Shown here: positions 1 through 5,009 of the stretch, one piece after another
Layout: each line of letters begins with the position of its first letter
Numbering within the stretch: the stretch's first letter is position 1
From: Helicobacteraceae bacterium
GTDB lineage: Bacteria; Campylobacterota; Campylobacteria; Campylobacterales; Sulfurimonadaceae
Assembly (NCBI GenBank): GCA_015489055.1
Contig: WFMO01000263.1
Span: forward strand, 1-5,009
DNA: 5,009 bases
Direction of reading: 5' to 3'
Translations under genes and position numbers: made by a program
Notes under the pieces: generated by a model
Database searches by the model: none
What the model was told of the DNA's origin: nothing
Seen by the model: only the letters and a program-made list of their open reading frames with translations

Positions 1-489
1 GCAAAAGAGCTGTTTAGGCTTACATGTAAACTAAATCCTGAATTTAAAAATCTCTTGCTGGCTGATATAGTTCCTATTACATACAAACTCCCGGCAGCTC
101 CATACGTAGCATCAAATAAGCGCCCGCTAGAGATGCAAAAAATTGATGCCTCAATACAAAAAGCTGAGAAGTATTGTGATATTTTACTCATAGAAGGCGC
201 CGGCGGTCTGCTTGTGCCAATAGATAAGAGATATTTTATGCTCGATATTGCTCTACATGTAAAGGCATCTATTTTACTTGTTTCGCATTGCAAATTAGGG
301 TGCATAAACGATACTCTTTTAAATAAAAAAATGCTTGATGATGTGGGTTGCGACTATATTATCGCATTTAACCCTAAAGGTAGCAGACGCTTATTTAATG
401 AAATTTCACTACCATATTTTAAAGATATTTTAAAAGAAGTTCTATTTGTTGATGCAAATATAGCACTTTTAAGCGATAAATTCATATAA
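1..489 (+). CDS. bioD: Dethiobiotin synthase, C-terminal part (5' end outside window)
   Basis: ATP-dependent dethiobiotin synthetase closes the ureido ring of dethiobiotin from 7,8-diaminopelargonate and CO2, the penultimate step of biotin synthesis, in the cytosol. The reading frame is open from base 1 and ends at TAA 487-489, giving 162 visible residues of a family usually about 220-240 long. The N-terminal P-loop (GxxTxxGKT type) therefore lies upstream of the window. Visible family signatures are the substrate-side segment with PAAPYVAS (fragment residues 31-38), [12 protein letters not shown] (62-73) and KLGCIND (98-104), which closely match the corresponding E. coli BioD segments VEGAGG and KLGCIN. 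An in-frame TTG at 55 is not a likely start because homologous sequence continues upstream of it. The gene is followed 29 bp later by pyrB in the same direction. Whether other bio genes lie upstream cannot be seen. Confidence 0.93.
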   Translation, partial: AKELFRLTCKLNPEFKNLLLADIVPITYKLPAAPYVASNKRPLEMQKIDASIQKAEKYCDILLIEGAGGLLVPIDKRYFMLDIALHVKASILLVSHCKLGCINDTLLNKKMLDDVGCDYIIAFNPKGSRRLFNEISLPYFKDILKEVLFVDANIALLSDKFI

Positions 490-507
490 TTAGACACTAT
501 AAAAAAC

Positions 508-514
508 AGGGGAA
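508..514 (+). promoter_or_regulatory. Ribosome binding site of pyrB
   Basis: AGGGGAA, a strong Shine-Dalgarno sequence, ends its AGGGG core 6 nt before ATG 519. The alternative in-frame TTG at 516 would leave only 3 nt, so this site decides the start in favour of ATG 519. Confidence 0.8.
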
Positions 515-518
515 ATTG

Positions 519-1397
519 ATGGCACACCTTATACGGACGGATGATTTTAGTGTTGATGAGATAAACTCTATTTTAGATGACGCTAAACTCTTTAGCGGTG
601 GCGATTTTTATAAAACTCTCTCACAAAAAATGATTGTAACTTTGTTTTTTGAAAATTCTACAAGAACAAAAAGCTCCTTTGAGATAGCCGCCAAACGCCT
701 TGGCGCTGAGATAGTGCATCTGGATTTAGCAAAAAGCTCAACAAAAAAAGGTGAAACACTAGTTGATACCGCCATGAATCTTGATGCCATGAATCCAGAC
801 GCTATCATAGTCCGTCATCAAAACGCAGGCGTGCCAAATATCTTATCAAACCATACAAGAGCCTCAATCATTAACGCCGGAGACGGAGCCCATGCGCACC
901 CTACACAAGCGCTTTTAGACCTTTATACCCTGCGTGAGCATTTTGGCGATGTGAAAGCAAAGCGCATTGCAATCGTTGGAGATATCAAAAATTCACGGGT
1001 TGCAAACTCAAATATTGAACTCCTTAGCAGGTTTGGCATGGAGATAACGCTTGTTGCACCTCCCCATTTTTTACCAAAAACATCGCTTAAGACCACCCAT
1101 AACCTAAAAGAAGCGATTGCAAGCTCAGATGCTATTATGAGCCTAAGAACCCAAACAGAGCGTCACTCATCTCAGATTTATGCCTCACTCAAAGATTATG
1201 CAAGTGATTTTTGTATAACTAAAGAGCTTGTAGGTGATAAAGATATTATAATCTTACATCCGGGTCCCGTTCACAGAAACATAGATATAGATGATGAACT
1301 CTTATCAGATGCCAGGTGCAAAGTGCTTAAGCAGGTAACAAACGGAGTAAATATCCGTATGGCGGTACTTAAAAAACTGATTTGTGATGATAGATAA
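519..1397 (+). CDS. pyrB: Aspartate carbamoyltransferase catalytic subunit
   Basis: PyrB joins carbamoyl phosphate and L-aspartate to N-carbamoyl-L-aspartate, the committed step of pyrimidine synthesis, as a cytosolic trimer. The product is 292 residues, slightly shorter than E. coli PyrB (about 311). The carbamoyl-phosphate loop STRTKSSFE is at 47-55. The mobile loop SSTKKGE (73-79) supplies Ser and Lys to the neighbouring active site. Arg99, the HPTQ motif (127-130), Arg160 in GDIKNSR, Arg210 in RTQTER, HPGP (247-250) and the C-terminal [13 protein letters not shown] (272-284) match the rest of the catalytic set. HPGP replaces the HPLP of E. coli, a form seen in enzymes that lack PyrI or pair with dihydroorotase-like partners. 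No pyrI or pyrC is in view. The start is ATG 519, chosen for its Shine-Dalgarno spacing. The 3' end overlaps pabB by 11 bp. No attenuator-like leader is visible in the 29-bp upstream gap. Confidence 0.96.
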   Translation: MAHLIRTDDFSVDEINSILDDAKLFSGGDFYKTLSQKMIVTLFFENSTRTKSSFEIAAKRLGAEIVHLDLAKSSTKKGETLVDTAMNLDAMNPDAIIVRHQNAGVPNILSNHTRASIINAGDGAHAHPTQALLDLYTLREHFGDVKAKRIAIVGDIKNSRVANSNIELLSRFGMEITLVAPPHFLPKTSLKTTHNLKEAIASSDAIMSLRTQTERHSSQIYASLKDYASDFCITKELVGDKDIIILHPGPVHRNIDIDDELLSDARCKVLKQVTNGVNIRMAVLKKLICDDR

Positions 1398-2322
1398 ACT
1401 AGACGCATTGGCTAAAAAAAGAGAACCGTTTTTATTTTTTACAGATTTTAGAGGTTTAAAATTTAATGTCTTTTCGCTTGATGAACTAGAACAAAACGAT
1501 ATCGAGTTTGTTTTTAATGAAGATTTTAAACCGCAACAACACACACTAGCCATAAATAAATACCCTTGCTCATTTGATAGTTATAAGCTAAAGTTTGCTC
1601 AAGTCATCGAAAATATAAAAGCTGGAAACAGCTATCTTTTTAACCTGACTGCACCAACTGAGATTGAGTGCAAACATACCTTAAAAGAGATATTTGCAAA
1701 GGCAAATGCACCTTTTAAATTACGGTTTCAAGATAAATTTGTCTGTTTTTCTCCTGAAAAGTTTATAACTATACAAGACAATATTATCTCAACATATCCG
1801 ATGAAAGGTACAATAGACGCTTCGCTGGCAGATGCAAAAAATATTATACTAAACAGTGATAAAGAGACAGCCGAACATGTCATGATAGTGGATTTGCTTA
1901 GAAATGATTTAAGCATGGTGGCTAAAGAGGTAAAAGTGGATAGATTTAGATACACCGATATTATTAGCGCCGGAGATAAAAAACTTCTACATGTAAGCTC
2001 AAAAATATCGGGTAAACTAGATAACAATTGGCAAGATAATCTGCCGCTATTATTAAAAAAACTTCTCCCAGCAGGCAGTATAAGCGGAACTCCAAAGAAA
2101 AAAACAGTACAGCTGATTGAAGAGATAGAGCAGTATGATAGAGATTATTTTAGTGGAATTTTCGGTATTTTTAACAAAGATACTTTAAACAGTGCGGTTA
2201 TGATAAGATTTATAGAACAAAAAGATGGCAAACTAATATATAAAAGCGGGGGCGGAATTACGATAGATAGTGACGCTCAAAATGAATATTACGAACTACA
2301 AGATAAAATCTATATTCCATAA
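1387..2322 (+). CDS. pabB: Aminodeoxychorismate synthase component I (short form)
   Basis: PabB converts chorismate to 4-amino-4-deoxychorismate, using ammonia from a PabA-type glutaminase; PabC then gives p-aminobenzoate for folate. The 311-residue product covers the chorismate-binding domain and largely lacks the N-terminal domain of long forms (E. coli PabB is about 453). Motifs in order are [11 protein letters not shown] (77-87), FSPEKFI (121-127), YPMKGTIDA (137-145), [12 protein letters not shown] (163-174), [14 protein letters not shown] (227-240), GGGI (288-291) and a Glu-rich end around 300-303. Lys140 in PMKGT corresponds to the lysine of PIKGT that distinguishes aminodeoxychorismate synthase from anthranilate synthase (PIAGT), so PabB is preferred over TrpE. 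ATG 1387 overlaps pyrB by 11 bp; GTG 1384 is an in-frame alternative one codon earlier. No convincing Shine-Dalgarno precedes it, so translation may be coupled to pyrB. No C-terminal PabC fusion is present. Confidence 0.92.
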   Translation: MIDKLDALAKKREPFLFFTDFRGLKFNVFSLDELEQNDIEFVFNEDFKPQQHTLAINKYPCSFDSYKLKFAQVIENIKAGNSYLFNLTAPTEIECKHTLKEIFAKANAPFKLRFQDKFVCFSPEKFITIQDNIISTYPMKGTIDASLADAKNIILNSDKETAEHVMIVDLLRNDLSMVAKEVKVDRFRYTDIISAGDKKLLHVSSKISGKLDNNWQDNLPLLLKKLLPAGSISGTPKKKTVQLIEEIEQYDRDYFSGIFGIFNKDTLNSAVMIRFIEQKDGKLIYKSGGGITIDSDAQNEYYELQDKIYIP

Positions 2323-2328
2323 AAAGGA
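2323..2328 (+). promoter_or_regulatory. Ribosome binding site of the histidine kinase gene
   Basis: AAAGGA lies immediately after the pabB stop codon and 6 nt before TTG 2335. It supports the TTG start over the later in-frame ATG at 2377, which has only a weaker purine stretch upstream. Confidence 0.7.
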
Positions 2329-2334
2329 TCTATA

Positions 2335-3612
2335 TTGAATGTTTTACAAAATGACATATCTACTAGTAAAGAAAATATGCGTAAAAAAAATTATAGACTT
2401 GTCACTGTAATTTTAACACTCTCAAGCGTCGCGCTTGTATATGGAAATATCTATAGCTTAATTGCGCACACTTATGCAATTGGAACAGTTGAGAGCATCT
2501 GTATAGTGTTAAATATCATACTATTTTTTACATTGCAAATTAAAAAACAGTATTTCGATACGGTTATCACGATTATAGCAACACAATATCTTCTCTTTTT
2601 TTCCTTTATTATGATTTTTACAAAAGCTGATGATTTGAAATATATATGGATATTCACATATCCGCTACTTATACTTTATCTCAAAAAAGAAAATGGACTG
2701 CTCTGGGTTTATGCGTTAATAATCGCCATAGCTTTAATAAAACCGCTGTATCACACCTATTATACCTGGTACCAGATATCTTATATTGAACTTTGTTTGA
2801 TTATTATTACTATTGTTGTGAAAATGTATCAAAATAAAATAATCAGTGATGAACTGCTAATAACCAAACAATATGAACAGCTAAAACAATACTCAAACAG
2901 ACTAGCAGAAAAACAAAAACTGCTTCTTATCCAATCCCGTCAGGCAGCTATGGGCGAAATGATACAAATGATAGCACATCAATGGCGACAACCGCTCTCT
3001 ACAATCACACTGCAAATCTCAAATCTTCAAATTCAAGCCGTACTTAGTAAAATCACACAAGAAGATATCCTTAAAGCTCTTGATAATATCTCAAACACCA
3101 TTGTATATCTCTCAGATACCGTTGATGACTTTCAGACATACTTCAGACAAGATAGAGAAAAGCAAAAAATAGGTGTTTGCGATACGATAGATAAAACTAT
3201 AGAGTTTATCAAGCCGCGATTGGTTGCAAATAAGATAAAAATTAATATCAAATGTCAAAATAAAATATATATCTACTCCGCTATAAATGAGCTTATACAA
3301 GTGCTTATCAACATCATAAATAATGCTACAGATATCTTGATTCAAAATAGAGTCGCAGATGCAGTTATAAATCTAAATGCCTACAAAAACGATAACGATA
3401 AAGTTATCATAGAGATTGAGGACAATGGCGGGGGCATTGATAAGCAAATCATAGATAAAATCTTTGATCCATACTTTAGTACAAAAGGCAAAAACGGAAA
3501 CGGTATCGGACTTTACATGTGTAAAACTATCATGCAAAATCAGCTAAACGGCATGATAAAAGTCGCCAACACCAAACAAGGTGCGCGGTTTACGTTGCAA
3601 CTGCCAATCTAA
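2335..3612 (+). CDS. Membrane-bound sensor histidine kinase, orphan
   Basis: This is a 425-residue two-component sensor kinase, expected to autophosphorylate on His and pass the phosphate to an unidentified response regulator. The N-terminal half has about six hydrophobic segments (roughly 22-45, 51-69, 75-96, 102-116, 121-138, 148-164) with very short connecting loops. The sensor is therefore buried in the membrane, with no recognisable periplasmic or PAS domain. A probable coiled linker (170-200) leads to the HisKA-like helix with the H-box AHQWRQPLS (214-222), His215 being the predicted phosphosite. The catalytic ATPase domain shows an N-box NELIQVLINIINNATDIL (318-335), the G1 box DNGGGI (363-368), the F-box IFDPYFSTK (376-384) and the G2 box GNGIGLYMCKTIM (388-400), so it looks intact. 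The TTG start is supported by AAAGGA. The gene sits 12 bp after pabB, without a visible promoter, and no response regulator is encoded in the window. Ligand and target are unknown. Confidence 0.93.
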   Translation: MNVLQNDISTSKENMRKKNYRLVTVILTLSSVALVYGNIYSLIAHTYAIGTVESICIVLNIILFFTLQIKKQYFDTVITIIATQYLLFFSFIMIFTKADDLKYIWIFTYPLLILYLKKENGLLWVYALIIAIALIKPLYHTYYTWYQISYIELCLIIITIVVKMYQNKIISDELLITKQYEQLKQYSNRLAEKQKLLLIQSRQAAMGEMIQMIAHQWRQPLSTITLQISNLQIQAVLSKITQEDILKALDNISNTIVYLSDTVDDFQTYFRQDREKQKIGVCDTIDKTIEFIKPRLVANKIKINIKCQNKIYIYSAINELIQVLINIINNATDILIQNRVADAVINLNAYKNDNDKVIIEIEDNGGGIDKQIIDKIFDPYFSTKGKNGNGIGLYMCKTIMQNQLNGMIKVANTKQGARFTLQLPI

Positions 3613-4025
3613 AGATATATCGCCTGAGATAAAAATATAATGATGACAACTAGAGTAAACGGAAAAAGATGACTCTTAAAAAGCCAAGGATTAATACCGA
3701 AAAGTTTTTGATTTGTACCGCGAAGCCCGAGCCATAAACCTAGAAACGCCTTGATACTCAAAGCCTCTTGAAATGTACTCATACCATGTGGTCCTATTTT
3801 GCCGAAAACCTGCGTAAAAAGGTATATGCCGCTAGCAACGGCTATCATTAAAGCATAAGGAACAACTTTTCTGACATGCATCATGATGGCTTCTCTGGCT
3901 ATTTTTACTTCATCGCCGTCTAGCGTCTGTTTCATTTTAGATAAAAACAGTATATCAACAAACAAAAAACCTCCATATATTACGACAGAAAAGATATGGA
4001 TAGTATGAATTAGTGCATAAAGCAT
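3609..4025 (-). CDS. Four-helix integral membrane protein, CopD-like
   Basis: This is a 138-residue inner-membrane protein of unknown exact function. Hydrophobic segments lie at about 5-28, 54-72, 88-102 and 119-137, giving four predicted helices. The histidines His7 and His10 in the first helix, His50 before the second and His119 at the start of the fourth recall the small CopD-like (copper resistance D) membrane proteins, where histidines may bind heme or metal. That link rests on overall pattern only. The start ATG (complement of 4023-4025) has a good AAGGAAA site (complement of 4031-4037) about 5 nt upstream. It is the second gene of a leftward pair, 24 bp after the thioredoxin-like gene. 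Its TAG stop overlaps the TAA stop of the convergent kinase gene. Alternatives are a DUF-type membrane protein or a cytochrome b-like subunit. Confidence 0.85.
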   Translation of the reverse strand: MLYALIHTIHIFSVVIYGGFLFVDILFLSKMKQTLDGDEVKIAREAIMMHVRKVVPYALMIAVASGIYLFTQVFGKIGPHGMSTFQEALSIKAFLGLWLGLRGTNQKLFGINPWLFKSHLFPFTLVVIIIFLSQAIYL

Positions 4026-4030
4026 CAGAA

Positions 4031-4037
4031 TTTCCTT
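4031..4037 (-). promoter_or_regulatory. Ribosome binding site of the CopD-like gene
   Basis: On the minus strand this reads AAGGAAA and lies about 5 nt before the ATG at 4025-4023. It sits in the 24-bp gap after the upstream gene's stop and fixes the start of the CopD-like gene. Confidence 0.75.
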
Positions 4038-4049
4038 TTTATAAAAATT

Positions 4050-4454
4050 TTACTGTTTTTTTACTTTGTTGATTTTAAATAAAAATCTTTTAGGATTATG
4101 ATATCCAATGGATTCAACGATAAATGATTGTGTATATGGATCTATAAAAAATACAATCGGCACGAAAGATGTCTGAAAAAATATCGGTAGTTTCGTATGT
4201 CTATCTACAATCACTCTTACAAACCTTTGCGTTGCCCGCTTAATCGCTTTAGTTCGCAAGGTTGTATTGACAAATTTGTAACACCATGGGCAACCATCTT
4301 CAACCTCTACGAGCATTAAAATCTTATGCTCTTTTTTGGCTTTTTTTAAAGCCACGGCATAAGAGTTTAAATACCCCAGCTCTTTGGCAAATGTGGATGC
4401 CTCGCCAGCATACATAAACGTTGACAAATAAATAAACACTAATAATATTTTCAT
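4050..4454 (-). CDS. Secreted thioredoxin-like protein with CPWC active site
   Basis: This 134-residue protein is predicted to be exported and to act as a thiol-disulfide reductase or oxidase in the periplasm. Residues 1-16 form a signal peptide (Lys2, a hydrophobic core LLVFIYLSTFMY, then AGEA with probable cleavage after about residue 16-19); no lipobox is present. The mature part fits the thioredoxin-like Thioredoxin_7 style: a helix with AVALKKAKKEHK (33-44), the strand ILMLVEVEDG, the redox motif CPWC (55-58), then a long helix. The cis-proline loop is FVPIVFFID (97-105, Pro99), followed by a final strand and helix. The start chosen is ATG at 4454-4452, since it opens directly on the signal peptide. 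TTG at 4460 would add only two residues, and neither has a clear Shine-Dalgarno. It is first in a leftward pair with the CopD-like gene. Its substrate is unknown; cytochrome maturation, copper-protein or sulfur-enzyme thiols are possible. Confidence 0.9.
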   Translation of the reverse strand: MKILLVFIYLSTFMYAGEASTFAKELGYLNSYAVALKKAKKEHKILMLVEVEDGCPWCYKFVNTTLRTKAIKRATQRFVRVIVDRHTKLPIFFQTSFVPIVFFIDPYTQSFIVESIGYHNPKRFLFKINKVKKQ

Positions 4455-4477
4455 ATACAAAGTTTACAATAAAAAGA

Positions 4478-4483
4478 TATAAT
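4478..4483 (+). promoter_or_regulatory. Putative -10 element for the gene at 4521
   Basis: A perfect TATAAT lies 37 bp before the TTG start. The hexamer 17 bp upstream (ATACAA, 4455-4460) is a poor -35 match. Weak -35 boxes are common for the main sigma factor in Campylobacterota. In such AT-rich DNA a chance match is also possible. Confidence 0.5.
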
Positions 4484-4509
4484 CTAACCTAACAATAAGT
4501 ACTAAAAGT

Positions 4510-4514
4510 AAGGA
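4510..4514 (+). promoter_or_regulatory. Ribosome binding site supporting the TTG start at 4521
   Basis: AAGGA lies 6 nt before TTG 4521, an ideal spacing, and supports the non-ATG start. The next in-frame ATG codons (within the first half of the protein) would remove the conserved-looking N-terminal helix and have no comparable site. Confidence 0.7.
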
Positions 4515-4520
4515 TTTATT

Positions 4521-4997
4521 TTGAACAATATACAAAAACTATTTCAAGACGCATCAACACAACAGATTTTAGATGCTTTAAAATCTAAACTAAAAACATC
4601 TGATGAAGCGCCGTTTTGGAAAGATAAAGCCATGCCTTTTGCGGCAGCCGTCTTGTCTGTTTTGATACCGCTGCGCCAACAAAATCTTTTATTTACGCCT
4701 GAGGGCGATTATGCGCCGGATCTTAACGCAGAATTATTTTTAGAGTGGATGGATCTTCTTAGTTTAAAAACGCTCCTCTTTACAATCTATCTATCAAATG
4801 AAGCGTCAGAGCTTTTAAGAACAAAAGTACCAAACGAAAAATCATCTTCTTATAAACTTATAGATATAGAGCCTCTTGCAAGATATCTAAGCATGCAAAA
4901 TGTTGATTTGAGCAAAGAAGATCTAGATTTTCCGATATCTAGCTATAATATCCATCAAGGTATTAAAAATATCATCAAACCCCTGTTGCAAGATTAG
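4521..4997 (+). CDS. Hypothetical protein, 158 residues, mostly helical
   Basis: I do not recognise this gene with certainty. The product is soluble-looking, with no signal peptide and no clear membrane helix; the most hydrophobic stretch is about 39-52. It appears largely alpha-helical: an N-terminal helix (1-24), then PFWKDKAMPFAAAVLSVLIPLR (31-52), a loop with FTPEGDYAPDLN (58-69), a helix LFLEWMDLLSLKTLLFTIYLS (72-92) and a charged C-terminal half. The pattern 'short helix, FW-x-x-x-A, long helix, later leucine-rich helix' resembles the all-alpha domain between Walker A and B in VirD4/TraD-type coupling proteins. No Walker motif is present, so this is only a structural guess. It starts at TTG 4521 with AAGGA upstream and ends at TAG 4995-4997; the frame stays open for the last 12 bases of the window. 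It is transcribed away from the thioredoxin-like gene. Confidence 0.82.
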   Translation: MNNIQKLFQDASTQQILDALKSKLKTSDEAPFWKDKAMPFAAAVLSVLIPLRQQNLLFTPEGDYAPDLNAELFLEWMDLLSLKTLLFTIYLSNEASELLRTKVPNEKSSSYKLIDIEPLARYLSMQNVDLSKEDLDFPISSYNIHQGIKNIIKPLLQD

Positions 4998-5009
4998 TTA
5001 AAAGCGTCA

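Larger units (their letters stand above)
4455..4520. promoter_or_regulatory. Divergent promoter region
   Basis: This 66-bp AT-rich spacer must carry the promoters for both the leftward thioredoxin/CopD-like pair and the rightward gene at 4521. It contains a tandem CTAAC pair (4484-4493) and a small inverted repeat TACT-AAA-AGTA (4500-4510) that touches the rightward Shine-Dalgarno. I could not assign a convincing -10/-35 pair to the leftward direction. Confidence 0.6.

Noticed and set aside
485..490. TATAAT at the end of bioD as a promoter for pyrB
   Set aside because: No plausible -35 at proper spacing and it overlaps the bioD stop codon; it may be chance in AT-rich sequence, and the 29-bp gap fits one operon.
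608..808. Minus-strand open frame of 66 codons inside pyrB
   Set aside because: It lies wholly over conserved pyrB catalytic motifs, has no recognisable protein features and is explained by the coding frame opposite.
1305..1553. Minus-strand open frame across the pyrB-pabB junction
   Set aside because: Low-complexity Ser/Cys-rich translation typical of antisense frames in AT-rich genes; both plus-strand genes are well supported here.
23..1997. Recurring ACATGTAA-type octamers (near 23, 256 and 1989) as a repeat family
   Set aside because: All are inside coding frames with no consistent spacing or orientation context; they are explained by common His/Thr-Cys/Val/Lys codons.
1728..2027. Minus-strand open frame of 99 codons inside pabB
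   Set aside because: It lies opposite the PMKGT and DLLRND regions of pabB, shows no motif and has no better claim than the conserved enzyme.
2472..3345. Two minus-strand open frames inside the histidine kinase gene
   Set aside because: Both are antisense to the membrane and kinase regions, and their hydrophobic look only mirrors the AT-rich helices of the kinase.
3600..3640. Possible bidirectional terminator between the convergent genes
   Set aside because: The only pairing is a 4-bp TATC/GATA stem without GC content or a proper U-tract.
4463..4468. TTTACA as a -35 box for the TATAAT at 4478
   Set aside because: Only 9 bp separate the two hexamers, far from the usual 16-18.

Overview
The window is AT-rich, densely packed bacterial DNA. 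Gene order, short intergenic gaps, TTG starts and protein style (a histidine kinase with an AHQWRQPL box, a short PabB, a PyrB with an HPGP motif) suggest a free-living Campylobacterota (epsilonproteobacterial) organism such as Sulfurimonas or a relative. This is inferred from family resemblance, since no rRNA or other taxonomic marker is present.

Layout. Positions 1-3612 hold a left-to-right run of four tightly spaced genes: the 3' part of bioD (dethiobiotin synthase, biotin pathway), pyrB (aspartate carbamoyltransferase, pyrimidine pathway), pabB (aminodeoxychorismate synthase component I, folate pathway) and a membrane-bound sensor histidine kinase. The gaps are 29 bp, an 11-bp overlap and 12 bp, so all four could be co-transcribed. 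Positions 3609-4454 hold two genes on the minus strand: a secreted thioredoxin-like protein with a CPWC active site, then a four-helix CopD-like membrane protein. The last of these meets the kinase gene tail to tail, with the two stop codons overlapping. A short divergent promoter region (4455-4520) separates this pair from a rightward gene for an unrecognised 158-residue protein at 4521-4997.

Functionally, the left half is housekeeping cofactor and nucleotide biosynthesis with a signalling gene at its 3' end. The minus-strand pair looks like an envelope redox or metal-related module. The final gene is the least explained; its helical pattern recalls the all-alpha domain of type IV coupling proteins, but this is only a hypothesis. 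No RNA gene, CRISPR array, insertion sequence or clear rho-independent terminator was seen, and no gene-free stretch exceeds about 66 bp. I see no strong case for a wholly new system here. The points most worth a second look are the orphan kinase, the 158-residue protein and the thioredoxin/CopD-like pair.
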